Shown: positions 35,149 to 44,829 of the stretch, piece by piece
How the letters are laid out: every line of letters begins with the position of its first letter
Position numbering within the stretch: position 1 is the stretch's first letter
Made by a program: the position numbers and the translations under genes
NCBI GenBank assembly: GCA_049801375.1
Contig: JBARKJ010000030.1
Location: 30,548-94,547 of the forward strand
Direction of reading: 5' to 3'
Origin: JBARKJ01 sp049801375
Lineage (GTDB): Bacteria; Nitrospirota; JACRHJ01
DNA: 64,000 bases
Notes under the pieces: generated by a model
Told to the model about the DNA's origin: nothing
The model's database searches: none
The model's input: the letters and a program-made list of their open reading frames with translations, nothing else

Positions 35149-36855
35149 ATGGAAAAGCAGCCCATTAATAAAATTGAGTTTGAACAAAAAGGAATTGGCG
35201 AGATATTGGCACATAATTGGCTTAAGGTGCCCCTGAACCAAAGAGAGTATTCATGGGAAATTGAACACGTCAGGGATTTGTTTAATGACTTTAGGGGTGC
35301 TATAGAGGGAAATAAGAATTATTTTTTAGGAACCATTGTACTTACAAAAGGCGAAGGGAAAGTCTTGGAGGTTTCTGACGGCCAACAACGCCTCGCAACG
35401 ACTACTGTGCTTCTCGCCGCAATACGAGATTATTTTTTCAACAACGGAGACAAGAGTAAAGCCAGAACCATCGAGTGGGACTATCTTATGAAGACTGAGA
35501 TTTCCACGGATGATGTGATCCCTCATCTCAAATTAAATGTTGACGATAATTTTTTTTTTACCAAGTTCGTCCTTTCTTCCCCGGATAGTTCAGATAGAAA
35601 TGTGGAACCCAAGAAAAAATCTCACGAGAGGCTTAAAATCGCTGCTGAAACGGCGGCAAATTTTTTACACGAAATGTTTGAATCTGTCGGCAATAAGGAA
35701 CCGTTTAAAACCAACCGAATCCTAGAAATAGTTGAGTTCATACACGATAGAGCAGAAGTTATTAAACTTGTGGCTCCGGACGACATAAATGCTTTTTTGA
35801 TGTTTGAAACGCTCAACGACCGGGGTCTCAAAGCTTCTCAGGCAGATTTACTTAAAAACCATATTCTCAGCTTCTCCCGTGAGCGGATTAATGAAGCGCA
35901 ACAGAAATGGGCGCAAATGGTTGGCATATTAGAGTCTTTGGGGAGGGGGGACATTACTGTTACCTATTTGCATCATGTTCTAATTATAAAATACGGCCCC
36001 ATGAAGGAACGCGAAATTTTCGATAAAGTCAAAGAATTCGTGAATAACCAAAATCGCTCCCTCGAATTCCTTGAAGAACTTACCGATGACGTTAACGATT
36101 ATGCGGCGCTCTTCAATTCAGACCATAAAAAATGGAATGAATATGGGACAAGAACAAAGAAAAATATCACAACAATTATTAACGATCTCCGTGTATTACA
36201 AATAGTTCCCTTGATGTTTGCAGTTTCACGCTATTTCCCAAAAGAAGAAGCAAAGTTGGCTTTTCGGATGCTTCTATATTGGTCTGTACGGTTTCTTGTT
36301 TATGGAGGGCGTGGCGGACTGCTTGATCGTAATTACGCTCTCTGTGCCCACGAAATAGGAAGCGGTAAGATAAAAAATACAAAACAGCTTCTTGAAAAAA
36401 TGGAAGAGGTTGTGCCTTCCGATGCGATGTTCGAGGCAGCGTTTGCGGAAGTCCATATTTCGCAGGTCTTCCGGGCACGCTATTATCTTCGTGCTATGGA
36501 ACAGCAAAAGAAGGGGGTTTCAGAAGCCGAATGGGTGCCGTCCGAAGATGAACAACAAATAAACCTGGAACATATTATGCCAGACAACCCCCAAGATAAA
36601 TGGCCCGAACTTGACCCTGAATTGGCAGGTGCCTATTATAGTAAAATTGGAAACATGGTAATGCTTCAGGCGAAAAAGAATTCCATGATAGGCAATAATT
36701 CTTTTGAGGAAAAGAAAAAAGTATTAAAAGATTCAACCTTCCTGCTTACGTCTGAGGTTGCCGTTTATCCTAAATGGGGTTCAGAGCAAATTAATGACCG
36801 ACAAAAGAAATTGGCAAAATTGGCGGTTGAAACGTGGCCGAGATTCCCTAAATGA
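35149..36855 (+). CDS. DUF262/DUF1524 protein, GmrSD-like nuclease
   Basis: 568 residues. N-terminal DUF262 domain has the signature VSDGQQRLATTTVLLAA (about 75-95) used for NTP-driven activity in GmrS. C-terminal DUF1524 region has the His-Me finger nuclease pattern INLEHIMPDNP ... GNMVMLQAKKNSMIGNNSF (about 465-530). This single-chain fusion corresponds to GmrSD, a type IV restriction enzyme cutting glucosylated hydroxymethylcytosine phage DNA; related proteins also restrict phosphorothioate DNA (SspE, BrxU), so substrate is unknown. Flanked by a 1-bp-spaced RHH regulator and a 4-bp-overlapping small gene. Confidence 0.85.
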   Translation: MEKQPINKIEFEQKGIGEILAHNWLKVPLNQREYSWEIEHVRDLFNDFRGAIEGNKNYFLGTIVLTKGEGKVLEVSDGQQRLATTTVLLAAIRDYFFNNGDKSKARTIEWDYLMKTEISTDDVIPHLKLNVDDNFFFTKFVLSSPDSSDRNVEPKKKSHERLKIAAETAANFLHEMFESVGNKEPFKTNRILEIVEFIHDRAEVIKLVAPDDINAFLMFETLNDRGLKASQADLLKNHILSFSRERINEAQQKWAQMVGILESLGRGDITVTYLHHVLIIKYGPMKEREIFDKVKEFVNNQNRSLEFLEELTDDVNDYAALFNSDHKKWNEYGTRTKKNITTIINDLRVLQIVPLMFAVSRYFPKEEAKLAFRMLLYWSVRFLVYGGRGGLLDRNYALCAHEIGSGKIKNTKQLLEKMEEVVPSDAMFEAAFAEVHISQVFRARYYLRAMEQQKKGVSEAEWVPSEDEQQINLEHIMPDNPQDKWPELDPELAGAYYSKIGNMVMLQAKKNSMIGNNSFEEKKKVLKDSTFLLTSEVAVYPKWGSEQINDRQKKLAKLAVETWPRFPK

Positions 36856-37145
36856 AAGAAAATTTAAAACAGCTAAAAGAAACCGTTGAGCGGATGCACG
36901 AATGTACCGCGAAATTAATGGGAACTGTATATGTTGCTGAAACCTTCCAAGAAAAGACGGTCTGGCAGGATGTTGTCTATATATTTAATATAATGGGCAA
37001 CCCCTTAGCGAAGCGGTGCTATGCCTGGTCGTCTCCAATCGAGGGAAGTTCTAAGCGGCGTTTCTTTGCTGTTTTAGAGACACCGCCTATAAAATCTGCT
37101 CAGGATGCAGTTAAGGCGTCTATAGTCTATAGTTCAAGAATATAA
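36852..37145 (+). CDS. Small protein coupled to the GmrSD-like nuclease
   Basis: 97 residues, overlapping the DUF262 stop by 4 bp (ATGA). Begins MKENLKQLKETVERMHECTA, a short amphipathic helix, followed by a mixed region (TFQEKTVWQDVVYIFNIMGN; CYAWSSPIEGSSKRRFFAVL). No membrane segment or catalytic motif, family not recognised. Tight coupling suggests an accessory or modulating subunit of the nuclease. Confidence 0.6.
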   Translation: MKENLKQLKETVERMHECTAKLMGTVYVAETFQEKTVWQDVVYIFNIMGNPLAKRCYAWSSPIEGSSKRRFFAVLETPPIKSAQDAVKASIVYSSRI

Positions 37146-37201
37146 ATCGAAGGATTCTGGGGGGGGGAAGTAAATAATAGTCGAAAGGAGGTACAAACCC
37201 A

Positions 37202-37495
37202 ATGGCTTTTTCTGAAGCAACTAAGGACGCAGCATTTAAGCGCTCAGGTGGACGCTGCGAGTGCACACGACAACATGGTTCGCATCCACGTGGCCGGTGC
37301 ACCGCAACATTCACAAGGCATGGCAATTGGCAAGCTCATCACATTACAGCGGTTAGCTCTGGTGGTCCCGACACCCTGAGTAACTGTGAAGTGCTGTGCG
37401 TTAAATGCCATGAACCAGACCAGAACCTACGGTCGCTAAAAAGACCGCTCGATTGTACGTGCAATATCCGTAATATGGTCAGGAGTAACGGCTAA
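37202..37495 (+). CDS. HNH endonuclease
   Basis: 97 residues. Contains an HNH fold: CECTRQHG and CTATF early, then WQAHHITAVSSGGPDTLSNC and EVLCVKCHEPDQNL, giving the His-Asn-His core and a zinc-type C-x-x-C. AAAGGAGG lies 9 bp before ATG. It starts 56 bp after the DUF262 operon and its end overlaps a convergent hypothetical gene. Could be a small restriction nuclease or a leftover of a mobile element. Confidence 0.8.
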   Translation: MAFSEATKDAAFKRSGGRCECTRQHGSHPRGRCTATFTRHGNWQAHHITAVSSGGPDTLSNCEVLCVKCHEPDQNLRSLKRPLDCTCNIRNMVRSNG

Positions 37496-37774
37496 TCTCC
37501 CCCAGGGTTGGTCGTTACTCCCCCGCCACTCTAAGGAGATAACAACCCCACAATCCAAATCACGAAGAATTTCGGATAATTTACCGCAGAAAGAAACTAA
37601 CTTCTCCTTTTTTGTCGATGCTCCAAATGTAAATAATACGACCGCCTCATTTGGAGTCCATTCTTCGCAACTTTCAAAAGTCATAAGGCCATTAATTTTA
37701 CTTAACGCCTCTACGAGCGGGGCGACTCTTTCATCTACCCAAGCCTTTACTTTAACGCAAGCTTGCTTGCGCAT
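37436..37774 (-). CDS. Conserved hypothetical protein
   Basis: 112 residues: KAWVDERVAPLVEALSKIN then GLMTFESCEEWTPNEAVVLF and GVVISLEWRGSNDQPWGRLA. The pattern of a conserved cysteine after GL-x-T-x-x-SC and an aromatic WG resembles small proteins seen beside phage and defence genes; no function is known. Its last 60 bases overlap the convergent HNH gene, so one of the two ends may be degenerate. Confidence 0.55.
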   Translation of the reverse strand: MRKQACVKVKAWVDERVAPLVEALSKINGLMTFESCEEWTPNEAVVLFTFGASTKKEKLVSFCGKLSEILRDLDCGVVISLEWRGSNDQPWGRLAVTPDHITDIARTIERSF

Positions 37775-38218
37775 AATAACACCCTTTTTACAAAAATACC
37801 ATTATTCGCTAAAAATTTCAATGCTCACGCCTCGTTAGTGGATTTTTCGTGCTTGAAATTAATTTGTGTCCACTGGCCCTGGGAGGAGGTCGCGTGAAAG
37901 CATCCAGGGAGAGTCAGATGAAGCGAGGCATTTCCGGCATCCAAAATCTAAGTAATACAGAGAGTTAAAAGGGACGTTTTCCTTGACCTGAGAGAAATAA
38001 TGTAATAGGATACCACATAAAGTTAAAAACCAAGTTTTTTCTTCGGTTAGCACCGCGACCTCTGAGCGTTTGGGCATATGAAGTAAGCTTGGACACTAAG
38101 CCCATTCTCTGAAAAATAGGGGATGGGTTTTTGTTTCATGGCGGTCGGTTCCGGGATTCATTCTCCAGAGATTTCATGAGGGTTGCATTCCTGGTGGCCA
38201 TCAAAAGAGAAACTAAAC
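37775..38218. other. Intergenic region, promoter of the restriction operon
   Basis: 444 bp without a convincing gene. An open frame on the minus strand (37859-38077) lacks a ribosome site. The promoter of the rightward restriction operon must lie here; I could not fix its position. Confidence 0.4.
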
Positions 38219-41200
38219 ATGGATAATCAGTTTTTTGATCGACCAGTTCTCAATTCCCCCTATGCGTACCCTGCTAATCACTGGGAACTTGACGCCCAGG
38301 GGCAGCCAACTCAACAGATTATAGACAAACGTCGCAGCGCCGAATACATTACACCGATTCCCAAGCCAAAAAAACAGAAGGCATCGGTAGAGCAGAAAGG
38401 CTTCATCTTTGATGAGGGAAAGGGTCTCTCGACAGAAGACCAGCAATACGACCCCACGCCTATAATAAATGAACTTCGCGGCTATGTGGACAGGTGGCGC
38501 AGCATACCTAACCCGGCCCATTGGCAGGTCACGCCAGAAACCGCACGTCTTCTTCAGCACTGGCGGCATCACCCATTTACAGGCATCCGTCCTTTTTTCT
38601 GTCAGGTAGAAGCCGTAGAAACCGCTATCTGGTTGACTGAGGTCGCCCCGAACGACAAGGCAGGTAAAAAATTCCTTGATCATCTTGCCGCCGCTAATAC
38701 TGCCGCAAATCCGGGCCTGATGCGTCTTGCGCTGAAACTGGCAACCGGCGCTGGCAAGACCACAGTCATGGCGATGATTATTGCATGGCAAACGATTAAT
38801 GCGGTGCGTCGGCCCAACAGCAAGAAGTTTACGCGGGGCTTTCTGGTTGTTACGCCTGGACTGACTATCCGTGACCGACTGCGCGTACTTCAACCGAATG
38901 ACCCGGACAGTTATTACCAGAGCCGGGAACTTGTCCCCAGTGACATGCTGGGCGACATTGAACGGGCAAAGATAGTCATAACCAACTATCACGCCTTCAA
39001 GTTGCGTGAGCGTATGGAGTTGTCAAAAGGTGGGCGTTCTCTTTTGCAGGGCCATGGTGAAGAACTCAACACACTCGAAACCGAAGGGCAGATGCTTCAG
39101 CGTGTGATGCCTGACCTGATGGGCATGAAGAGCATCATGGCGCTTAACGATGAGGGGCACCATTGTTACCGTGAAAAGCCCAACCACAAGGTGGAAGATG
39201 ACGAGCTTAAAGGCGACGAGAAGAAGGAAGCCGAGAAGAATAACGAGGCTGCCCGTCTCTGGATATCCGGCCTTGAAATCGTCAACCGAAAGCTTGGCCT
39301 TAACCGTGTATTTGACCTTTCGGCTACGCCGTTTTTCCTTCGTGGTTCGGGATATGGTGAGGGCACGCTATTCCACTGGACGATGAGTGATTTTTCTTTG
39401 ATGGATGCAATCGAATGCGGCATAGTCAAGCTTCCGCGCGTCCCGGTGGCAGATAACATACCCGGTGGCGAGATGCCGAAGTTCCGTAACCTCTGGGAGC
39501 ATATCCGTAAGCGTATGCCAAAGAAAGGCCGGGGGAAAGGCAACGCCCTTGATCCACTGAGCATCCCCGTAGAACTCCAGACTGCACTGGAAGCCTTGTA
39601 CGGCCATTACGAGAAGACATACAACCTATGGCAGCAGAGTGGCATTAAAGTGCCCCCTTGCTTCATCATCGTCTGCCAGAACACTTCCATATCGAAGCTG
39701 ATCTATGACTATATCTCAGGCTTCTATCGCATGAACGAAGACGAATCTACCACACTTGAAAATGGACGACTGGCCCTGTTCCGCAACTTCGATGAACACG
39801 GAAACCAGATTGCCCGTCCGCGCACACTCCTGATAGACAGCGAACAGCTCGAATCCGGTGATGCGCTGGATGACAACTTCCGAAACATGGCCTCCGACGA
39901 GATAGACCGTTTCCGTCGAGAGATAATAGAACGCACCGGCGACCGCCAACAGGCGGAAAATCTTACAGACCAGGAACTGCTGCGGGAGGTCATGAACACC
40001 GTCGGCAAGGAAGGTCGCTTGGGCGAGTCCATACGCTGTGTTGTTTCGGTTTCCATGCTTACGGAGGGCTGGGATGCCAACACTGTTACCCATGTTCTTG
40101 GTGTTCGCGCCTTTGGTACTCAGCTTCTTTGTGAACAGGTAATTGGCCGCGCATTGCGCCGTCAGTCCTATGACCTTAACGAAGACAACCTGTTCAACGT
40201 CGAATATGCAGACATACTGGGAATCCCGTTTGACTTCACGGCCAAGCCGGTTGTTGCTCCACCTCAGCCGCCACGCGAGACCGTCCACGTGAAGGCAGTC
40301 CGTCCCGACAGGGATCATCTTGAAATCACGTTCCCGCGTGTTGCAGGCTATCGCGTCGAACTTCCCGAAGAACGTCTTACCCATGAGTTCAACGATGATT
40401 CCGTTCTTGAGCTTACGCCCGACCTTGTTGGCCCATCCGTCACCAGGAATTCCGGGATCATCGGAGAAGGCGTTGACCTCAACCTAACTCACCTGGGTGA
40501 TATGCGCCGCTCCACGCTTTTATTTCATCTCACTCAGCGCCTGCTTTATTCCAAATGGCGCGACCCCAGTGAGGATGCGAAGCTGTACCTCTTCGGGCAG
40601 CTCAAGCGGATTACCAAGGAATGGCTCGATAGCTGTCTTGTCTGCAAGGGTGGTACATACCCGGCACAGCTCATGTACCAGGAGCTTGCGGACATGGCCT
40701 GTAATAAGATAACGGCGGCAATCACTAAAGCCGAGGCCGCTAAAATGCGTCCCATTAAGGCCGTACTCGACCCATACAACCCCTCCGGCTCCACGATGCA
40801 TGTGAACTTCAACACATCTAAAACCAGCCGATGGGAGACAGATGCGCGCCGTTGTCATATAAACTGGATTATCCTCGACAGCGACTGGGAGGCGGAGTTC
40901 TGCCGCGTGGCGGAGACACACCCGAAAGTCAGGGCCTACGTCAAAAACCATAACCTCGGCCTGGAAGTACCATATCGCTATGGTTCCGAGACGCGCAGGT
41001 ACATCCCTGATTTTATCGTCATGGTGGATGACGGACATGGTCAGGAAGACCTGCTGCACCTTATCGTCGAGATTAAAGGATACCGGCGTGAGGATGCAAA
41101 GGAGAAGAAGTCCACTATGGATACCTATTGGGTTCCCGGTGTGAACAACCTTGGCAGTTATGGCCGGTGGGCCTTTGCGGAGTTTACCGATGTCTACGAG

Positions 41201-41272
41201 ATCGAGTCAGACTTCCAGGCGAAGGTGGAAGCTGCGTTCAATAAGATGATAGAGGGAATTTGTGAAGGGTGA
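38219..41272 (+). CDS. Type III-like restriction enzyme: SF2 helicase with PD-(D/E)XK nuclease
   Basis: 1017 residues. Starts MDNQFFDRPVLNSPYAYPA, followed by HWELDAQGQPTQQI and YITPIPKPKK, typical of the BPTD_3080-like restriction family. Helicase motifs: Walker A ATGAGKT (175-181), motif II DEGHH (from 311), SATP, and the arginine finger region EQVIGRALRR. The C-terminal nuclease has D931 in YIPDF and E951-x-K953 in VEIKG, a normal PD-(D/E)XK set. ATG at 38219 was preferred to an upstream TTG. First gene of an operon with a BRO-N protein, the cognate methylase and an ATPase. All active residues look intact. Confidence 0.88.
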   Translation: MDNQFFDRPVLNSPYAYPANHWELDAQGQPTQQIIDKRRSAEYITPIPKPKKQKASVEQKGFIFDEGKGLSTEDQQYDPTPIINELRGYVDRWRSIPNPAHWQVTPETARLLQHWRHHPFTGIRPFFCQVEAVETAIWLTEVAPNDKAGKKFLDHLAAANTAANPGLMRLALKLATGAGKTTVMAMIIAWQTINAVRRPNSKKFTRGFLVVTPGLTIRDRLRVLQPNDPDSYYQSRELVPSDMLGDIERAKIVITNYHAFKLRERMELSKGGRSLLQGHGEELNTLETEGQMLQRVMPDLMGMKSIMALNDEGHHCYREKPNHKVEDDELKGDEKKEAEKNNEAARLWISGLEIVNRKLGLNRVFDLSATPFFLRGSGYGEGTLFHWTMSDFSLMDAIECGIVKLPRVPVADNIPGGEMPKFRNLWEHIRKRMPKKGRGKGNALDPLSIPVELQTALEALYGHYEKTYNLWQQSGIKVPPCFIIVCQNTSISKLIYDYISGFYRMNEDESTTLENGRLALFRNFDEHGNQIARPRTLLIDSEQLESGDALDDNFRNMASDEIDRFRREIIERTGDRQQAENLTDQELLREVMNTVGKEGRLGESIRCVVSVSMLTEGWDANTVTHVLGVRAFGTQLLCEQVIGRALRRQSYDLNEDNLFNVEYADILGIPFDFTAKPVVAPPQPPRETVHVKAVRPDRDHLEITFPRVAGYRVELPEERLTHEFNDDSVLELTPDLVGPSVTRNSGIIGEGVDLNLTHLGDMRRSTLLFHLTQRLLYSKWRDPSEDAKLYLFGQLKRITKEWLDSCLVCKGGTYPAQLMYQELADMACNKITAAITKAEAAKMRPIKAVLDPYNPSGSTMHVNFNTSKTSRWETDARRCHINWIILDSDWEAEFCRVAETHPKVRAYVKNHNLGLEVPYRYGSETRRYIPDFIVMVDDGHGQEDLLHLIVEIKGYRREDAKEKKSTMDTYWVPGVNNLGSYGRWAFAEFTDVYEIESDFQAKVEAAFNKMIEGICEG

Positions 41273-41283
41273 ATGGTGGCTTA

Positions 41284-42132
41284 ATGAATAAGATCAAGTT
41301 GTTTGAATCCAAAAAGATTCGTTCGGTGTGGAACGAGACGGATAAGAAGTGGTATTTTTCTGTTGCCGATGTTATCGAAGCCTTGACCGATTCCGCAAAC
41401 GTCAAGGACTACATAAAAAAGATGCGCAAGCGCGAGCCGGAGCTTAACGCCAACTGGGGGACAATTTGTCCCCCCCTTGAACTAGTTGCCCCAGACGGCA
41501 AGCGGAGAAAGACCCAGTGCGCCAATGCGGAAGGGCTGCTCCGCATTATCCAGTCCGTGCCATCCCCAAAGGCGGAGCCGTTCAAACGTTGGCTGGCGAG
41601 GGTAGGCTATGAGCGCCTGGAGGAGATAGAGAACCCCGAACTGGCGGCGAAGCGGATGCGGGAGCTTTACAAGGCAAAGGGATACAGCGATGAATGGATT
41701 GAGAAACGGGTACGCGGCATTGCCATCCGCGATGAACTGACCAACGAATGGAAGAACAGGAGCGTAAAGGAGCATATTGAATTCGCAATACTGACCGCCG
41801 AAATAAGCCAGGCAACCTTTGGCATGACCCCGTCTGAATATCGGGAGTTCAAGAGCCTCGGCAAACGGGGCGACAACCTGCGCGACCATATGAACGACCT
41901 GGAGCTGATATTCACCATGCTGGGCGAGGCTTCCACCACAGAGATCGCCCGCAATAAAGACGCGCAGGGGTATGGCGAGAACCTTAATGCCGCCATTGAA
42001 GGTGGAACCGTTGCCGGAAGTGCCCGGCGTGACCTGGAAAAGAAGTCGGGAAGGCGGGTGTCCAGCCGGGAGAATTACAAGGAAATCCCGGAGGCGGCAA
42101 AGCGCAAGAAAATAGACAAGAAAGAAGGCTGA
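41284..42132 (+). CDS. BRO-N / DinD-like protein within the restriction operon
   Basis: 282 residues. The N-terminus MNKIKLFESKKIRSVWNETD and KKWYFSVADVIEALTDSANV is a BRO-N DNA-binding domain, and the middle (PFKRWLARVGYERLEEIENP; LTNEWKNRSVKEHIEFAILT) matches DinD-like proteins; E. coli DinD inhibits RecA filament functions. The C-terminus is lysine-rich. Between the nuclease and the methylase (6-bp gap), so it may regulate the system or protect the host when the methylase is lacking; that role is inference. Confidence 0.75.
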   Translation: MNKIKLFESKKIRSVWNETDKKWYFSVADVIEALTDSANVKDYIKKMRKREPELNANWGTICPPLELVAPDGKRRKTQCANAEGLLRIIQSVPSPKAEPFKRWLARVGYERLEEIENPELAAKRMRELYKAKGYSDEWIEKRVRGIAIRDELTNEWKNRSVKEHIEFAILTAEISQATFGMTPSEYREFKSLGKRGDNLRDHMNDLELIFTMLGEASTTEIARNKDAQGYGENLNAAIEGGTVAGSARRDLEKKSGRRVSSRENYKEIPEAAKRKKIDKKEG

Positions 42133-42138
42133 GGACAC

Positions 42139-44829
42139 ATGGCCAAGAAACCAAACATGCTTACCGTCGAGACCCTCAAGCACGAGGACGCGACCCGCAA
42201 GAACATACCTACCGCCGAGCACCAGTCTATCATGGAAGACAGGGACAAAAGCCCGGTGCGTGTCGCATACGAGAGGCGCAACCGCGACCTTGACCCGCAA
42301 CTGGTCTGGCGCGGCAAGGATGAGCAGGACTGGTCAGACCTCGTCGTCCACGCCAACCCGCTCTACATTCAGGAGAAGGTGCAGCCCAAGGTTTTGATTG
42401 ACGACCTGCTGCGCCGGAGCAAGGCCGAAGCGAAAGCAGGCGCGCCGCAGGTAGACCTCTTTTCCGACTTCAACGGCCTGCCAAGCGAGAGTGCCAAGAC
42501 TGAATTCTATCAGCATGACGCGCACTGGGCCAACCGCATGATCTTGGGCGATAGCCTGCAAGTTATGGCGTCGCTGGCGGAGCGTGAGGGGCTGCGGGGC
42601 AAAGTACAGTGCATATATATAGACCCGCCCTATGGGATTAAGTTCAACTCCAACTTCCAGTGGTCAACTACAAGCCGCGACGTTAAGGACGGAAACACAG
42701 ACCACATCACCCGTGAGCCGGAGCAGGTGAAGGCGTTCCGGGATACCTGGCGGGACGGGATTCACTCGTACTTGACGTACCTGCGGGACAGGCTGACGGT
42801 CGCGCGTGATTTGTTGACGGACTCTGGGTCGATCTTTGTGCAGATTGGGGATGAGAACGTGCACCGGGTAAGGGCGGTGATGGATGAGGTATTTGGGGAA
42901 GACAATTTTGTTGTTCAAATTACAGTTAAGAAAAAAGGCAGTCAGAAAGGAGAGCTTCTCGAAAATATTTCAGACACCATTCTCTTTTATGCGCGTTCAA
43001 AATCAGCGGTCAAGTTCCGACATCAATGGATGCAACGGGAGGTAGAGGACGATGCTATTTTCAGCGCCGACTTGACTGGCGGGGGAACTTTTAAAACGCA
43101 GATATTTCCCTTAGAACACAAAGGTGTGGTTTATCGACCAAGTACAAATAACAGTTGGAAAACTAACCAGAAGGGTATGATACGGATTCAGATGACTGAC
43201 CGTATTCTCATCGGGAAAAATCAAATCCGATATAAAAGACGTCAAACTGATTTTGGCTATACTATTCTTACTAATATCTGGGAAGACACTGGCGGAGCTT
43301 CAGATCGTATTTATGTAGTCCAAACGGCTAATAAAATTATTCAACGCTGCCTCTTGATGACCACCGACCCCGGCGACCTCGTGCTTGACCCGACCTGTGG
43401 CTCCGGTACTACTGCCTATGTCGCCGAGCAGTGGGGCCGCCGCTGGATTACCATCGACACTTCCCGCGTCGCGCTGGCCCTGGCTCGTGCCCGCGTCATG
43501 GGTGCACGCTACCCATACTACCTGCTTGCCGACTCACCGGAAGGCCTGAACAAGGAGGCCGAAGTCACACGCTCCATGCCCTCGACCAAGCCGACTAGGG
43601 GCGACATACGCCAGGGCTTCGTATACGAGCGTGTGCCGCACATCACCCTCAAGTCCATCGCCAACAACACAGAGATCGATGTTATCTGGGATAAGTACCA
43701 GGAGACGCTCGAACCACTGCGCTTGAAGCTCAACAAGGCACTGGGCAAGAAATGGGAAGAGTGGGAAGTCCCCCGTAACGCCGATGAGAAGTGGGCAAAG
43801 GAAGCGAAGAAGCTGCACGCCGACTGGTGGGAGGAACGCATCGCCCGACAGAATGATATTGACGCCTCCATCGCGGCTAAAGCGGAGTTTGAATTCCTAT
43901 ACGACAAGCCATACGACGATAAGAAGAAGGTGCGCGTGGCAGGGCCGTTCACGGTGGAGAGCCTCTCGCCGCACCGCGTACTGTCCGTAGGCGCTGACGA
44001 CGAGCTGATAGACCCGATGGCGGAACCAAAACGCGGCGGTGGGGAACAGGGCTTTGTCGAGATGATCCTTGAGAACCTAAAGACCGCAGGTGTCCAGCAG
44101 GCCCACAAGGAAGACAAGATAGCCTTCACGTCTCTCACCCCCTGGCCTGGTGATATGGTCTGCGCCGAAGGCAGATACATGGAAGGTGCGGATGGCACTG
44201 GCACGGAGAAACGCGCCGCCATATTCATAGGCCCTGAGTTCGGAACCGTATCCCGCCCAGACCTTGTTTCCGCAGCACGAGAGGCCGGAGACGCTGGCTT
44301 TGACGTGCTCATCACCTGCGCGTTCAACTACGATGCCCACTCCTCGGATTTCGAGAAGCTTGGCCGCATCCCCGTGCTCAAAGCCCGAATGAACGCAGAC
44401 CTGCACATGGCCGACGACCTCAAGAACACCGGCAAGGGGAACCTGTTTGTCATCTTCGGCGAGCCGGATATAGACATACTTGACGCGGAAGACGGCCAGA
44501 TCAAAGTCAAAGTAAACGGCGTGGATGTCTTCCATCCCAACACCGGCGAGGTACGCAGCAACGGCGCGGAAGGTATCGCCTGCTGGTTCATAGATACCGA
44601 CTACAACGAAGAAAGTTTCTTCGTCCGCCACGCATACTTCCTTGGCGCGAACGACCCATACAAGGCCCTCAAGACCACCCTTAAGTCCGAGATCAACGAG
44701 GACGCCTGGGCCACGCTCAACAGCGACACCTCCCGCCCCTTCGACAAGCCTACAACCGGACGCATCGCGGTGAAGGTCATCAACCACCTCGGTGATGAGG
44801 TTATGAAGGTGTTTAGGGTGAACTCATGA
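42139..44829 (+). CDS. Type III-like adenine-specific DNA methyltransferase
   Basis: 896 residues, beta-class N6-adenine methylase: catalytic DPPY (162-165, YIDPPYGIKFNSN) precedes the AdoMet motif DPTCGSGTT (417-425). The target-recognition part lies between, at about residues 250-405. That stretch (roughly 42895-43350) is much richer in A+T than DNA on either side, indicating a replaced recognition cassette. The C-terminal half (about 450-896) is typical of this large Mod family and likely binds the restriction subunit. Its stop overlaps the next ATG by 4 bp. It should protect the host at the sites cut by the 38219-41272 enzyme. Confidence 0.9.
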   Translation: MAKKPNMLTVETLKHEDATRKNIPTAEHQSIMEDRDKSPVRVAYERRNRDLDPQLVWRGKDEQDWSDLVVHANPLYIQEKVQPKVLIDDLLRRSKAEAKAGAPQVDLFSDFNGLPSESAKTEFYQHDAHWANRMILGDSLQVMASLAEREGLRGKVQCIYIDPPYGIKFNSNFQWSTTSRDVKDGNTDHITREPEQVKAFRDTWRDGIHSYLTYLRDRLTVARDLLTDSGSIFVQIGDENVHRVRAVMDEVFGEDNFVVQITVKKKGSQKGELLENISDTILFYARSKSAVKFRHQWMQREVEDDAIFSADLTGGGTFKTQIFPLEHKGVVYRPSTNNSWKTNQKGMIRIQMTDRILIGKNQIRYKRRQTDFGYTILTNIWEDTGGASDRIYVVQTANKIIQRCLLMTTDPGDLVLDPTCGSGTTAYVAEQWGRRWITIDTSRVALALARARVMGARYPYYLLADSPEGLNKEAEVTRSMPSTKPTRGDIRQGFVYERVPHITLKSIANNTEIDVIWDKYQETLEPLRLKLNKALGKKWEEWEVPRNADEKWAKEAKKLHADWWEERIARQNDIDASIAAKAEFEFLYDKPYDDKKKVRVAGPFTVESLSPHRVLSVGADDELIDPMAEPKRGGGEQGFVEMILENLKTAGVQQAHKEDKIAFTSLTPWPGDMVCAEGRYMEGADGTGTEKRAAIFIGPEFGTVSRPDLVSAAREAGDAGFDVLITCAFNYDAHSSDFEKLGRIPVLKARMNADLHMADDLKNTGKGNLFVIFGEPDIDILDAEDGQIKVKVNGVDVFHPNTGEVRSNGAEGIACWFIDTDYNEESFFVRHAYFLGANDPYKALKTTLKSEINEDAWATLNSDTSRPFDKPTTGRIAVKVINHLGDEVMKVFRVNS

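Noticed and set aside
37859..38077. 72-codon minus-strand frame before the restriction operon
   Set aside because: No ribosome site, no domain; lies where the operon promoter is expected.
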